Position numbers and translations under genes: made by a program. Shown here one piece after another: positions 23,792 through 35,998 of a stretch of 64,000 nucleotides of DNA. Each line of letters starts with the position of its first letter. Within the stretch, counting starts at the first letter, position 1. The DNA lies in the NCBI RefSeq assembly GCF_019112545.1, contig NW_025064891.1, positions 585,311 to 649,310 of the forward strand, given 5' to 3'. This DNA comes from Guyanagaster necrorhizus. Lineage: Eukaryota > Basidiomycota > Agaricomycetes > Agaricales > Physalacriaceae. The notes beneath the pieces are model-generated. The model did not search any database and was not told the origin of the DNA. It saw only the letters and a list, made by a program, of their open reading frames with translations.

Positions 23792-24622
23792 ATTGGGCAC
23801 AGAAAGCTTTGCACTCTGGCTCTGGGTTTGTGTTTGTAACTTCAGGTGAGAGAATAAATGTATTATTAAACATCTTAGAGAGAGCTGTGAGAACTAAGTG
23901 AGGCATCAAAGCTCGCAAAGGACTTGAGCCTGGTTTGATAAGAGGTTTTGGATTGTGCTCTAACCTGAGAATAAGAGAGCAGTGTCTGAAGGATGCTATC
24001 TTGAGTTTTTGAGGTATTTGTGACACATGGTGCTACAGAGGACAGAGGTTCAAACCCTTTGGTCTGTCAGATAGTGTTTTATTGTGTTTTGTGTCTCTGA
24101 ATCATATAGGTTTGAATCCTATAGATCTACAATTGGTTTGGAAACTTGTGAACAGAGATCTATGCTCTTTAGCACTTGTGGACATGTTTGTGATTGGTTT
24201 TTGCTTAGAGCATAAAGCTTTGAGTCATGTATTGTGTGTGTTAGAGATTTTGAGGTGATCTGAGCTAAGCTTAAGACTTTTTGGAGAGTTTTATGAAAGT
24301 GTTTCAATGTATTGTATTGAGCTGCAGTACCCTTTGCCTTGAGATCCAGCAACACCTGTTGCCACCTCTTGTTCTGATAAAATGAAAAGCCTTGAGACCT
24401 AGAGAGACCTCAGACTGTTGTAAGCATACTATTACTGTTCATGCACTGTGATCTCATTGAAGAGGACAATTATATTTGTTGATTACTACTTTTATCACAT
24501 TATAATCCCTCTATGAACTAAGAGTTTTGTGTGTGTGTGTTGGTGTGAGTGTGGTCAGTGGATAAAGCTCCACTGTATTCGTTTTTACCTTGTGCACACT
24601 CAGATTCTCTTCATTGGCTATA

Positions 24623-27600
24623 GACTACTTCAATGAATTGGAATGGCTCAGCAAACTTGCTAGAGTCCATGATGATATTGCTAATACCAGGCAAATGGTT
24701 GAATATATGAAGATGGGAGTCCCACCTTCTTATCTGAAGATTATTTCAGACATCAGATATAGTATTCTGAAGGGCTATGATGAGTGGAAGGAGTGCATTA
24801 TCACGATATACAGAGAGAGGCAGCAACAGAAGGCAGAATTGTCCAACCTATCATAGGGAGGACACAGAAACCAGGGACAGAGCATAAAGCCCTTCACCTC
24901 CAATATGATCATGTCCACTAAGACTGATGGCTCAGCCCCAACTTTCTCATATGGTGAGAAGAAAACTGGTATGAGCATGATATATACCAGAACAGATAAG
25001 CTGATGGACATGAATTGTCTCAAGAAGGAGAGGAAGTGTTTCAATTGTGGCCAGAAGGGCTATATGGCATGAAACTGTTCCCAGAAGAAGAACAAGTGCA
25101 TCCAAGAAGACATATGGGTGCAAATCACTGAACTGATGAAGGAAGATGAAGATCTCAGGCCAGAGATGAAGGCTGAGGAGGTAAAAGATGGGGCTGAGCA
25201 GTGAGTGATTCTGCTGACTCAGCCAAAGTATCAAAGAGTGGTATGTCACAATCAGACACTGGACAAACTGATATTATTTCTGTAGTATTGTCTATATCTA
25301 AATTATGTGTGCATTCAAATATACTCAACATTACCACTCAGACACTGGAGTCACCTAAAGAACCAACTTAACTGCCTGTGGGCTGAACAGAGACAGAAGG
25401 CTCTATTGGTTGGCTAAAACCATTTGACATCGAATGAAACTGATAAGCCATCAAAGATGTGAAGGACAAAGCCATAGTGAAAGCCATGCTCAGGAATTGG
25501 GTCCACAAGACTCAGACTGAAGAGATAGTAGACAAAGTCATTGAAGAGATAAAGAAAGCTGAATGATGTCAAGCCTTGGAATGGCTCAATAAACTTCAGA
25601 GACTATGGAAGTTCATCTGATGAGCCAGGACTGAAGACTGAGATCTATTAGCCAAGGTCTGGATTGAAACACTTACTTTCCAGAGCACACATATGGTCAC
25701 TGTGCTGATCGACAGCAGCTGCACTGGTAGCTCTATTAATTGAGCTTTTATCACCAAGCATGATCTTTCTATCTGAGCTGCAGTAGCTCCTATTCCAGTC
25801 TATAATATAGATAGAACAAAGAACTAAGCTGATTCTATTACTGAGTTCATAGAGCTTAGGCTCATAATTGAAAATCATTCTAAGTAAATCGACTTAGCTG
25901 TAACCAATCTAGAGACCAAAAAAATTTTCTTTGATTATGATTAGCTTATATATCATGATCTGCTTATTAACTGAAAAACCAGATGCATCACTTTCATAAG
26001 ATGCCAATGCTGGAAGATCCTATTCAAACTACCTGATGAAGACTCTGAGGATCAATGGGACAAAGAAATAGAGGATGGCAAGACAATTCTCACTATTGAC
26101 CTACAGAAAGAGATTTGCATTCATACCATATACCATGCAAATAACCTGACAGCAAAAGCCAATGCCAACAAGGAGGAAAAAATGTTTGAAGAGATAGTAT
26201 CTGAGTGAGCATGAGACTTTTGAGACTTATTTGAAAAAGAAAGTTTCAATAAATTACTCAACCTAAAATCTTGAGACCATGCTATAGAACTGATTCTTAA
26301 CATGAACACCAACCTGGATTGCAAGACTTATCCACTTAGCAACAATGAATAACAGGAACTGGACAAGTTTCTTGATGAAAACTTATTCAGTGGAAGGATT
26401 TGGCCATCAAAGTCTCTAATGGCCTCCCCCTTCTTCTTTGTCAGGAAGAAGGATGGAAAACTCTGACCAGTACAGGACTACTGGAAGCTCAATGAGATAA
26501 CAATCAAGAATCATTATCCACTTCTGTTAATCTCAGAGTTAATGGATAAACTCCATGATGCCAAATACTACATCAAATTAAATGTCTAATGAGAGTACAA
26601 CAATGTATGCATCGAAGAGGGCAATGAATGAAAAGCCACCTTCTGAACTAACTGCAGGCTATTTGAGCTGACAGTTATATTCTTTGGACTCACCAATTTG
26701 CCTGCCATCTTTCAGTGGATGATGAATGACATCTTCAAGGATCTCATCACCACAGAGAAGGTCACAATTTACTTGGATGATATTTTAATCATGTCCAAAA
26801 CCAAGGAGGAGCATCAATGGTTAGTATGACAAGTGCTAGCCCTAATGAGAAAGCATTGACTCTTCCTCAAGGCTGAAAAGTGTGAATTTGAGATATTAGA
26901 GACTGAGTACCTTGGGGTCATTATCAGTGAAGGAAGCATCAGAATGAACCCTGTTAAGGTCACAGGAGTAATCAAATAGCTGAAACAAACTAAGAAGAAG
27001 AAGTTACAGTCATTCTTCAGCTTCACTAACTTCTACTGGTGGTTCATTCAGGACTATAGCAAAATAATCTAATCTATGATGCAATTAACCAGAAATACAC
27101 TATGAACTTGGAGACCATCACAGCAATTGGCATTTAATAACCTCAAATGCCAATTAGCTGAGGACATTGTTCTAACAATACTAATCCAGGATGGAAAATT
27201 CCAAGTAGAGGCTGACTCAAGCGAGGGCACTATTAGGGCTGTTCTTTCCCAAGAACAAGATGGCAAATAGTAACCTTCTCACTATAATGCTCACTTTAAC
27301 CAAATAGCAGCATTATCTCATTGGAGTGATACAGATCTTTGAGATCTGGACCAATCACCAGAACCTCTGATATTTCTGACTCCCACAAAAGCTTAATCAA
27401 TGATAAGCCCAGTGGGTTATGGAATTATCCAAATATGAATATATGCTATGCTATAAGACTGGTGCAGCAAACAAGAAGGCCAACTTCCTCAGCCAGAGGG
27501 CTGACTATAACCAAGAAGGAGCTGATAATGAAGGAGTTGTGCTCCTATGGCCAGAGCATTTCCAGGCAATGATCATACTCACAGAGGAGAAAATACATGA

Positions 27601-27985
27601 GTGCATAACCTGAGATTTCCATAAATGGAATCAATAAATTGCTCTGTCTCTGAACCATGAACAGGAACTAAAGAAGGAAGGAGGATTAATCTATTATGAT
27701 AGGCAGTTCTATATTACTAGAGATCAAAGACTCCATGGTGATATCATCATCACATGCTATAATCATGTGACAGCTGGTCATCCAGACATTGCCAAGATGA
27801 AAGAGCTTGTATTATAGGAATATTGGTGGCCCAAAATGGATCATAATATCACCTGATATGTCAAAGCTTATGAGGTTTGTCAATGAGGCAAATTCTCAAC
27901 ATGACCTCAGATCATACCACTGCATCCAAATGAAATACTAATAGCACCATGGATCCACATCTTAGTGGATATGATGATAGGACTT
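24623..27985 (+). pseudogene. Gy-A1 gag C-terminus and pol up to the integrase core
   Basis: Continues gag (DYFNELEWLSKLARVHDDI) after insertion X. A zinc knuckle at 25037-25078 reads CFNCGQKGYMA.NC, with Tyr where the His ligand is expected (CAT to TAT). Then protease (VLIDSSCTGSSIN, ~25700-25745; DSG has become DSS), RT ([42 protein letters not shown] ~26770-26800, EYLGVIISEG), RNase H (ADSSEGTIRAVLSQEQ), and the integrase zinc region (HVTAGHPDIAKMKELV, YWWPKM, ~27765-27840). The frame is cut after ILVDMMIGL by B2 and resumes at 35999 with PESDGYDAIIII. Many stops; about half replace Arg or Gln/Trp codons. Confidence 0.85.
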
Positions 27986-28529
27986 TGTCACATGCATGCC
28001 ACCAGCCTCTATGTCATCTCAACTAACCATAAATCTAATCACACTACCCACTAGACTCCAGCTGCTTCCTATTACCTACTAATTTCATTTCACCATTATC
28101 ATTTCACATTCGTATTTCACATTGTAATATCTAGACCCTGAACTCAGTAGTGAATACTGACACCAGAACCCAATAGAACCCGACTTGGAATTAGCTACCA
28201 TTAATATATAAAGCCATGTATATCATCATAACTACTCAGTTCAAATATCAACTTGGATAAGCTATCTACACTTTGCACTCACTTCAACTCCTCCATACAT
28301 CATCCATCAGATTCCACTCTGAAGAATATCCCAGTTTACTTCTCTAATAGAACTCCATTCTATCCCTTCTGATCCTTGGGCTCCAACTCAAAGGTGACAT
28401 TGCCAATAGCTTCATTGATGCCCATGCACTCTGCCAGACTCTGTGCATACACTCTGCCAGACTCTGTGCATGCACTCTGCCAGACTCTGTGCATGCACTC
28501 AAGCCCACTTGATTGGCATGGTCTTAACA
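27986..28529 (+). repeat. B2 5' LTR
   Basis: 544 bp, TGTCACATGCATGCC...GGTCTTAACA. About 46 bp longer than the 3' LTR because of two extra copies of a 23-bp unit at 28427-28495. Confidence 0.9.
28427..28495 (+). repeat. Three tandem 23-bp units in the B2 5' LTR
   Basis: Units at 28427-28449, 28450-28472 and 28473-28495 (CACTCTGCCAGACTCTGTGC + ATG), nearly identical. The other Gy-B LTRs, including this element's own 3' LTR, have a single unit at this place. Confidence 0.93.
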
Positions 28530-28568
28530 GTATATTCAAACTCAAACTCTTGAGTTGAAAATTTTATC

Positions 28569-30008
28569 ATGTCCACCACATTTACTGAACCCACAGAAAC
28601 CAATCCTGAACAAACCCAGCCCACTTATCCAAATATGTTTTCTATAGAAGACATTCCAGCCTCTGCCTCAAAGGAACAATCAGGCCTTTTTGGATCAGCC
28701 TCCAGTGGAGGACAACCTTCCTATAGAGAAACCTACAATGACTCTAGCTTTACTGCCCGCTAACCTAATTATGATGATTCCTCTAACTCTTTTGATGCCA
28801 CCAGTATCCCAACCAATGGGGTCTGATGGGCCAGTCTGATGTATGGTGCCTGAACTGACCCCTCAATAGACTCCTTATCTCTGAGCAATATGTATGGGAA
28901 TCCAGATAGCCCAGACTCAAAGAGCAGAGATGAAGACACCCCTACTTATACTCTCATCTAATGGGAACCAGGTGGCAATCTACCAAACCCTTTTCCAGGT
29001 AGACCAGGAGAACCAGGAGAATCAGGTGGTCCCAATGGCCCAGGCAGCTCCAATGGCCCCACAGAAAGTAATAATCTAAACCAGCAGGACATGTTCCTAG
29101 AATTCATGAACCTGTTATGAGGAGTCTCTGCTTTCCTCAACAACCCTAAACCAGCCACTATCTATACCAAGGTCAAGAAACTAGAACTATTTGATGGCTC
29201 TGACCCTCACAAACTGAAGGCTTTCATTGTCTCCCTTCAGTTGAACTTCAATGACAGACCTACCACATTTGCAATAGATGCTAACAAGATTAACTATCCC
29301 ATTTCATTCCTGGCCAGCACTGCACTTAACTGGTTCGAATCAGATATTCTTAACTTCAATCCATGGAATCCACCAGCCTGGCAATTCTCCTATGCAACTT
29401 TCCTAGATGAGCTTCATAGCAACTTCAGCCTCTTTGATGCTATCAGAGATGCTGAAAATGCATTAGAACATCTTTGGATGCACAATGGAGATTGGATCAT
29501 AAAGTATATAGTCCAATTCAACCAGTATGCTTCACAAATTGAGTACAGAGATAACTCCCTCTACTATGTCTTTTACTATGGCCTCTGCACCTGTATCAAG
29601 AATGATATGGCACACTATGGGAAGCCAAATAACCTTCATAATATGTGCTTCCTTGCCCAAGAACTTGATGCTTGCTACTAGACCTGGAAGACCAAAATTG
29701 CTCATGAAAACTGGGACAATAAATCTCCCAACCCCAAATCTAAGAAGTCTAACACATCTTCCTTGGACTTCAGCTCTACACCTAAATCTATCACCTCTAA
29801 GTCCTATGCTGATAAGCTAGGCAAAGATGGCTGTCTTACTTAGAAAGAAAAAGACTGCCAGTGCCAGAACAACCTTTGCATGTTCTGTGGAGCCAAACAC
29901 AAGACCAAGGATTGCAACAAGTGGAAGGCAGTGGTCTTTGCCAAGAGTCATACAGCTGAAGTTGACACTACTCCTGTAGAACCGGCCTTGACAGAGTCAG
30001 AAAACTAG
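28569..30008 (+). pseudogene. B2 gag
   Basis: 480 codons including the stop, the same length as B3 gag. This copy keeps the likely true start ATG (28569; MSTTFTEPTETNPEQTQP), which is ATA in B1 and B3. Order: Ser/Thr-rich N-terminus; Gly/Pro-rich collagen-like linker (PGRPGEPGESGGPNGPGSSN); gag capsid core from KVKKLELFDGSDPHKLKAF to AHYGKPNNLHNMCFLAQEL; zinc-knuckle-like LCMFCGAKHKTKDCNKW; TAG at 30006-30008. Internal stops, mostly at Arg, Trp or Gln positions, make it non-functional. Confidence 0.88.
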
Positions 30009-30028
30009 AAAGCAACCCTGTTCTCTCT

Positions 30029-33000
30029 GTGTGAGTTCAGGGTTGCATTGACTCTATTTGCATACTGGAGATCATCACTCTCAATGCAACATCCCTCTCC
30101 AATCACTCCTTCCATGTTCCCCTCTTGGCAGAATTACTGACTACTATGGAATCCAATAGTTCCCCAACTTGTATCATTCTACGTTTTCTTGCCCTTATTG
30201 ATTCTGACTCTAGCCACTGCTTTGTTGACACTAAATATGTAGCTGCCAATGAAATTCCCATTAAAACCATCCCTAGTGTGCAACTTCAATTATTTGATAG
30301 CTTCTTTGGGAGCCATATATCTTAAATCACAACCATCCCCATCTGTTTCCTGTTCAGAGATACCTTCTCCATCGACTTCTATGTCACCTCTCTGGATTCA
30401 TCTTGCAATCTTGTCCTAAGATATAACTGGCTCTCCCACTACAACCTACTGATTGACTGAGCTGAGAATAGTATTATTTTCTGCTCAAGCTACTAGGATC
30501 TCACTCTAATCAATTTCGTGGCCTTCACTACATCCCAGAGACTTCTGTGCCCACAGTACAACAGTCCACCTCTCTCTGAGCCTTTCAGCTCAAATCCAGG
30601 ACTTCCGTGCCCACCAGACTCTATCAGTCTAACTCCAGGGGCTTTACCCTATTCTAAATCAACTCTGGGTAACTGGCAGACTCTGTTCTCATATGAACTC
30701 ATCTACTCCTATCCTCTCTCAGAGTCTTTTACTATGAAAGCACATTCAAAGATCTCTATCATATCTGCTGCCATATTTGTCTGAGCCAGTGCAGAAGAAG
30801 GTGCTCAGCAGTTCATACTGTAGTCTTCTTTGCCTAATATTGGAGCTAAAGCCGCATCTGCAGAACCAGCAGATCTTTTATCAGTGCTAGTAGAGTACCA
30901 TGATTTTGCAGATGTCTTCAGTGATACCCTCTTTGAAAAACTACTCAAACATAGGCCATACAACCTCAAAATCAACCTTGAGGAAAGAACCTCTCCACCA
31001 CTTGGACCTATTTATTCTGAAGGCCCTATGAGAGTTTATTGATGATAATCTATGCAATGGGTTTATTACTTTGTTCTGCCCTTCACACAGGGCTCCAGTT
31101 CTATTTGTCAAGAAAAAGACTAGTGAACTCTGACTTTGCATCGACTACTGTAGCCTAAACAAAATCTCCAAGAAAGATCGCTATCCTCTTCCTCTCATTT
31201 CTGATCTCTTTGACTCTGCTCACTCTATGTGCATCTACACCAAGCTCAACCTTTGGCATGCATACCATTTTGTCTGCATAGCTAAGAGGGATGAATGGAA
31301 AACAGCCTTCTAGACTCATTACAGTTCCTTCGAATGGCATGTCATGCCTTTTGGCCTCACAAATGCTCCAGCAGCATTCTAATGATTTGTAAACAATATA
31401 TTCTCTGACATGCTCAACATATCAGTAGTAGTCTACCTTGATAACATCCTCATATATTCCAACAATCTGAAAGATCACCAGAAACATGTTTATGAGGTCC
31501 TATGCAGGCTTAGAGCTAACAGACTCTACTGCAAAGATTCCAAATGCAAATTCAACTGGGACTCCGTGGAGTACCTAGGCTATATCCTATCATCTGAAAG
31601 ACTTTGCATGTCTGAAGAAAAAGTCAAGGCCATTGTTGACTGGCCAGTGCTGTGAAAAGTCAAGAACATCCAATTCTTCTTTGGCTTTGCCAACTTCTAC
31701 TGTTGCTTCATACACAGATATAGCAACATCGTCATCCCTCTTACTCGACTCACCTACAAGGGAACTCCATGAAAATTTGACAACAAATGCTTGGCTACCT
31801 TCAATGAATTAAAAGAGGTCTTTACACATGCTTCTATCCTTACTCACTGGGTTCCCAATCAAAAGATAGTGGTGGAAACTGATGCCTCTAATTATGCTAT
31901 CATAGCTATTCTCTTCATCTACCTTGAAGATGGTGAAATTCACTTGATTGCATTCCACTTCCAGAGCCTCTACAATGCTGAACTCAACTACAACATCTAT
32001 GACAAGGAACTCCTAGCCATTTTTGAAGCTTTTAAACATTGGCGACACTACCTTGAAGGCTCCATGGACTCCATCGATATTATAACAGACCACAAAAACC
32101 TTGAATACTTCACCACCACTAAGATTCTAACCTGCTGACAAGTCTGCTAGTCTGAATACCTATCCTAGTTTAATCTAGTAATTTATTTCTGCCCTGAAAA
32201 ACTTGGTGAAAAACCAGATGCACTCACTAGATGATGAGACATCTACTCTAAAGAGAGAGATAGCTAATATGCTCAAGTCAACCCCCACAATTTCTGACCT
32301 GTGTTCACCCAAGAACAACTTTTCATATTACTCCATGCAATCTACCTTGAAGGCTCTACTCTCTGAGCCAGCACCATCATGGACATTGACAAGCTCCACA
32401 CCAATATCAAACAAGCACAATCTTCTGACTCTACATTCTCTGATGGCCTCTGCCAGGCTAAGGCCACTTCAGAATCCTCTTCTTCTTAGTGGTCCATTGA
32501 TGAATCAGACATCCTCTGCTTTGAAGGCCACATCTACATCCCAGAGTCTAGAGATCTCCATCTCCATATACTACAAAACAATCATGACCACATCTTAGCA
32601 GGCCACTTTGGTCAAAACTGGATATTGAAACTAGTCTGGCAGAACTATACTTGGCCAAAGATGCACAAATACATCTGATACTATGTCAAGTCCTGTGCAG
32701 TTTGTGGACACAATAAGGCACCTAGACACTGCCCCTATAAGTTACTCAAACCTCTGCCAGTTTCTGAATGGCCATGGGATTCCATTTCCATGGACTTCAT
32801 TGAACAACTATTAGACTCCAACAGATTTACCACTATCTTAGTAGTCATAGACCAAACTAGCAAGCAAGCCATCTTCATTCCCACTCATGACACCATCAAC
32901 TCTGTAGAGCTAGCCCAACTTTTTCTTATCTATGTATTCTCCAAACATGGGGTACCCAGTCACATCACATCTGACTGCAGCTCCAAATTCATCTCCCAAT

Positions 33001-33884
33001 TCACTTGCACCTTAGTTGTGGCCTTTGACATGGAACTCCACCTTATCTCTGATTATCATCTGGAGGCCAATGGACAAACAGAATGAGCAAACCAAACTCT
33101 GGAACAATACATCCACATCTACTGCTCCTACCAGCAGGACAACTGGGACACCCTTTTACCTATTGCTGAATTTGCCTACAATAATGTCTCTAATGTGTCC
33201 ACCAGAATTTCCCTATTTTTTGCTAACAAGGGTTACCACCCCAACATCACTGTTCACCCTGAAAGAGACATCACCTCTGCCCAGGCCTGAGATTTCACAG
33301 TCAATCTTGATGAACTCCATCAATTACTGAAGAATGAAATTTCCAAAGCTCAGTCTTGCTACAAGATCCAAGCAGACAAGCATTGGATTCTGGCACCCTT
33401 GTTCACAGTAGAGGACAAGGTTTACCTCAGCTCCAAACATATCAAAATCATCCATCCAACCAGAAAATTTTCAGAGAAATATCTTGGTTCCTTTGAAATC
33501 ATAGTCTAACCTGATACCCACTCCTTTACTCTGAGGCTTCCACTGGATCTCCAGTCTATTCACTCCATCTTCCATGTGTCACAATTAGAACCCATAGAAG
33601 AAAACACCATTCCTAACCAAATCCAACCACCACTGCCTCTAGTCGAAGTCAATGGAGAAGAACATTTTGAAATAGCCTAAATCCTTGACTCTAAACTGGA
33701 CCATTGGTTCTGCTGCCCACTGCTATACAAAATCCAGTGGCTAGGATATGAAGATACTAATGAAGAATCTGCTTAGTTATTGGCCTCTGAGTTCTCTGCT
33801 GATGAATTTATTAAAGAATTCCACCACTGATACTCAGGCAAATCAGGACCCTTGTCCAAAGTCATTCAAACATCCCATTCCTAA
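30029..33884 (+). pseudogene. B2 pol (PR-RT-RNase H-IN-chromodomain)
   Basis: 3856 nt, 17 nt less than B3; the difference is one deletion between 31014 and 31023 (LSESELKAL lost). The start codon is GTG here (ATG in B1 and B3). Motifs: protease LALIDSDSSHCFVDTKY (DSG to DSD); [14 protein letters not shown] and VVYLDNILIYSNNLKDH (YxDD to YLDN); RNase [28 protein letters not shown]; integrase HILAGHFGQN, CAVCGHNKAPRH, DFIEQLLDSNRFTTILVVID, ITSDCSSKFISQF, ANGQTE; C-terminal chromodomain YKIQWLGYEDTNEESA. More than 15 in-frame stops. Confidence 0.9.
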
Positions 33885-34053
33885 TATAATGCTACTCTGG
33901 ACATCTTACCATTTCAATTCTAACCACTAATTACCACCATTCAATCATTCCTTCTATACTTTCAAAGTCAAAAATTTTTTTTTTGCATTTACATTTTCTT
34001 TTTTCCACTACCAACATTCAATGCACTTCTATATACATTTCATACAAAAAATT

Positions 34054-35434
34054 TTACAAAGAAGTGGAATCCAACAGGCCCACACCAGAACCTAAACTCT
34101 CCTCCTGCTCCTTCAACTCCTCTATATCCTTGTTCAACTCCTTCAACATTGCTTTCTGAAGATCCTCCACCTCCTGATCCCTCTCATCCTTGAAAATCAG
34201 TCAGGCCTTCTTTCAGGCCTCCATCTCAGACTCTGAAAATAGCTCTAAAGAAGATAACATATTATCGGAACCATAGTTGTCTTGAAGACCTGCCACAGTA
34301 TTGTGAACATCTGCCACCTCATTTGCTAACTCATCCACATGATGCATCAACTTGCATATCAATTTTGAAAGTTGATGGAGACCAGTGGAGACCTCCATAC
34401 TGCTGATCACCTCATTCGCAGTGATGCTCTTGTTGAACGAACAGGCAGTTTTCTTGATCTTGCAGTGAGAGCAAGTCTGCCCTTGACTGGCACCTTCAGT
34501 TACCAGTTGTGTATAACACCATGCACCATCTTGATGACAGTGCATATAACTCTCTGAAAACAAAAGCTAAGTCAAACCAAACAAGAAAACTAAGACACTT
34601 ACTTTCACTATCTAACAAATCTTCACCCTCTGCTGATTCTGCCACTTCCAACTTTGCCCACTTCTTGGGGCTAACAACCACCTCTGTCCTACTGCCATCC
34701 ACTATGCTCCTTGACCTGAACTTGCATTTACAGCTCTTTTCCGCTGGACCTATTGCCCTTCTCTTCCCCTCCCACACTCTCTTTCTCCTCTCCAGAGTCC
34801 CCTCAGATTCTTCAGACTTATTGTCCCTCTCAGTTCCCTTATCCTACTCACTATTGGACTCTGAAAGCATATGGTGAGCCACCTTCTTGAAGTGAAGACT
34901 GAGGCTAGGACCAAACTGTTCCACCAACACTCAATACAGCCAAAAATCAACAGCCTCTACAGGGGTTATTTGTAATCCATCCTCCATAACTATCCCCTCT
35001 GGCTCTACCTCTGAGATCTCAGCTCTTGCTGCAGCATCCACAGCCTCTCTCTCCTCAGTCTCTCTCTGAGCTGCCTCTCTCAATGCCTTCTCTGCCTCTT
35101 TCATTCATCTCTCTACAGCATTCTGGACCTTCTCCCTCTTCCTCTCCAATTCCTCCTCCTGCTCCTTTTTCCATGCCTTCCAAGCCAAATGGTCTGCCTG
35201 GACCTTCTCCTCCTGCTCTCACTCCCCTTGCCATTCCAAATGGCTCTCCATAGCCTCTGCATATTCTTTCTCTGCAGCTTGCCATTTTAGACAAAACAAT
35301 TCCTTGGCCTCTTCAGAGCCATCAGGAGTGGATCCTCTCACCAGAGGCTCAGGAGTGCATGAGTGACAATATAGGTGATGATAGTGGTTTCAGATCAAGC
35401 TACAAAACTCCCATGACCATCAACAATCTTCTAT
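34054..35434 (-). pseudogene. B2 antisense gene: coiled-coil / Cys-cluster protein with one intron
   Basis: Opposite strand to B2 gag-pol, tail-to-tail with pol (about 170 bp apart). Intron 34602-34554 (49 bp, GTAAGT...TTTTCAG). Exons total 1332 nt (444 codons) from the ATA (formerly ATG) at 35434 to the TAA at 34056-34054. After the intron: CMHCHQDGAWCYTQLVTEG then CSHCKIKKTACSFNKS, giving C-X2-C-X6-C twice with 14 residues between. Then HQLSKLICKLMHHVDELA and VADVHNTVAGLQDNYGSDNM. Upstream: Glu/Arg coiled coil and VVSPKKWAKLEVAE (basic patch). Several stops at former CGA or TGG codons. Confidence 0.78.
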
Positions 35435-35495
35435 ATGGTCCCACCAGCCATCAGAATCTGCACTCTTGAGGGTAAGAACACTAAAGGGGGGATAC

Positions 35496-35993
35496 TGTCA
35501 CACACATGCTGCTGGCCTCCATGTCACCTCAACCAACCATGAATCCAATCATGCTACCCACTAGACTCCAGCCACTTTCCATTACCTACTAATTTTATTT
35601 CATCATTATCATTTTATATCTGTATTTCATATTGTAATATCTAGACCCTAAACTCGGTAGTGAATACTGACACCAGAACCCAATAGAACTCGACTTGGAA
35701 TTAGCTACCATTAGTATATAAAGCCATGTACATTATCATAACTACTCAGTTTGAATATCAACTTAGATAAGCCATCTACACTTCACACTCACTTCAACTC
35801 CTCCATACCTCATCTGTCGGATTCTGCTCTGAAGGATATCCTGGTTTGCTTCTCTAACAGAACTCCATTCTGTCCCTCTTGATCCTTGGGCTCTGACTCA
35901 AGAGTGATGTTGCCAATAGCTTCATCGATGCCCATGCACTCCACTGGACTCCACATATGCATTCAAGCCCACTTGATTGGCACATTCCTAACA
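35496..35993 (+). repeat. B2 3' LTR with polypurine tract
   Basis: 498 bp, TGTCACACACATGCTG...CACATTCCTAACA. The polypurine tract AAAGGGGGGATAC (35483-35495) lies directly before it. TATATAAAG-type box near 35720. Confidence 0.92.
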
Positions 35994-35998
35994 GACTT

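Larger units (their letters stand above)
14095..24622. mobile_element. Insertion X: unclassified element inside Gy-A1 gag, itself split by B1
   Basis: Gy-A1 gag is open up to ACA at 14092-14094 and continues in the same codon phase with GAC at 24623, so everything between is inserted. After removing B1 (15054-23791) and its duplicated ATTGG, X is ~1.8 kb: 14095-15053 plus 23797-24622. It begins TGTCCTCTCC. The flanking hexamers GTGACA and GCTATA match only partly, so no duplication can be claimed. No transposase, RT or LTR pair is evident. It has a perfect 10-bp inverted repeat (14612-14633), a TTTAAA palindrome (14986-14999), a TG-rich tract near 24528, and a partly open minus-strand frame (24360 to 23800) with no known motif. 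It could be a non-autonomous element. Confidence 0.6.
27986..35993 (+). mobile_element. B2: Gy-B family chromodomain gypsy element
   Basis: 8008 bp, inserted in the Gy-A1 integrase with GACTT duplicated at 27981-27985 and 35994-35998. Contains 5' LTR, gag (ATG 28569), pol, antisense gene and 3' LTR. Decay is stronger than in B3 (more stops), including a 17-nt deletion at the start of RT. The 5' LTR has an internal 23-bp repeat expansion. Confidence 0.93.

Noticed and set aside
24049..24119. Two B-box-like motifs (GGTTCAAACCC and GGTTTGAATCC), suggesting a tRNA or SINE
   Set aside because: No matching A box at the right distance, no cloverleaf, and no other copies in the window. Retained only as a remark on insertion X.
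23745..24360. Minus-strand open frames at the right end of insertion X as a host gene fragment
   Set aside because: No motif or splice structure could be supported, several stops occur, and no partner sequence is in the window.
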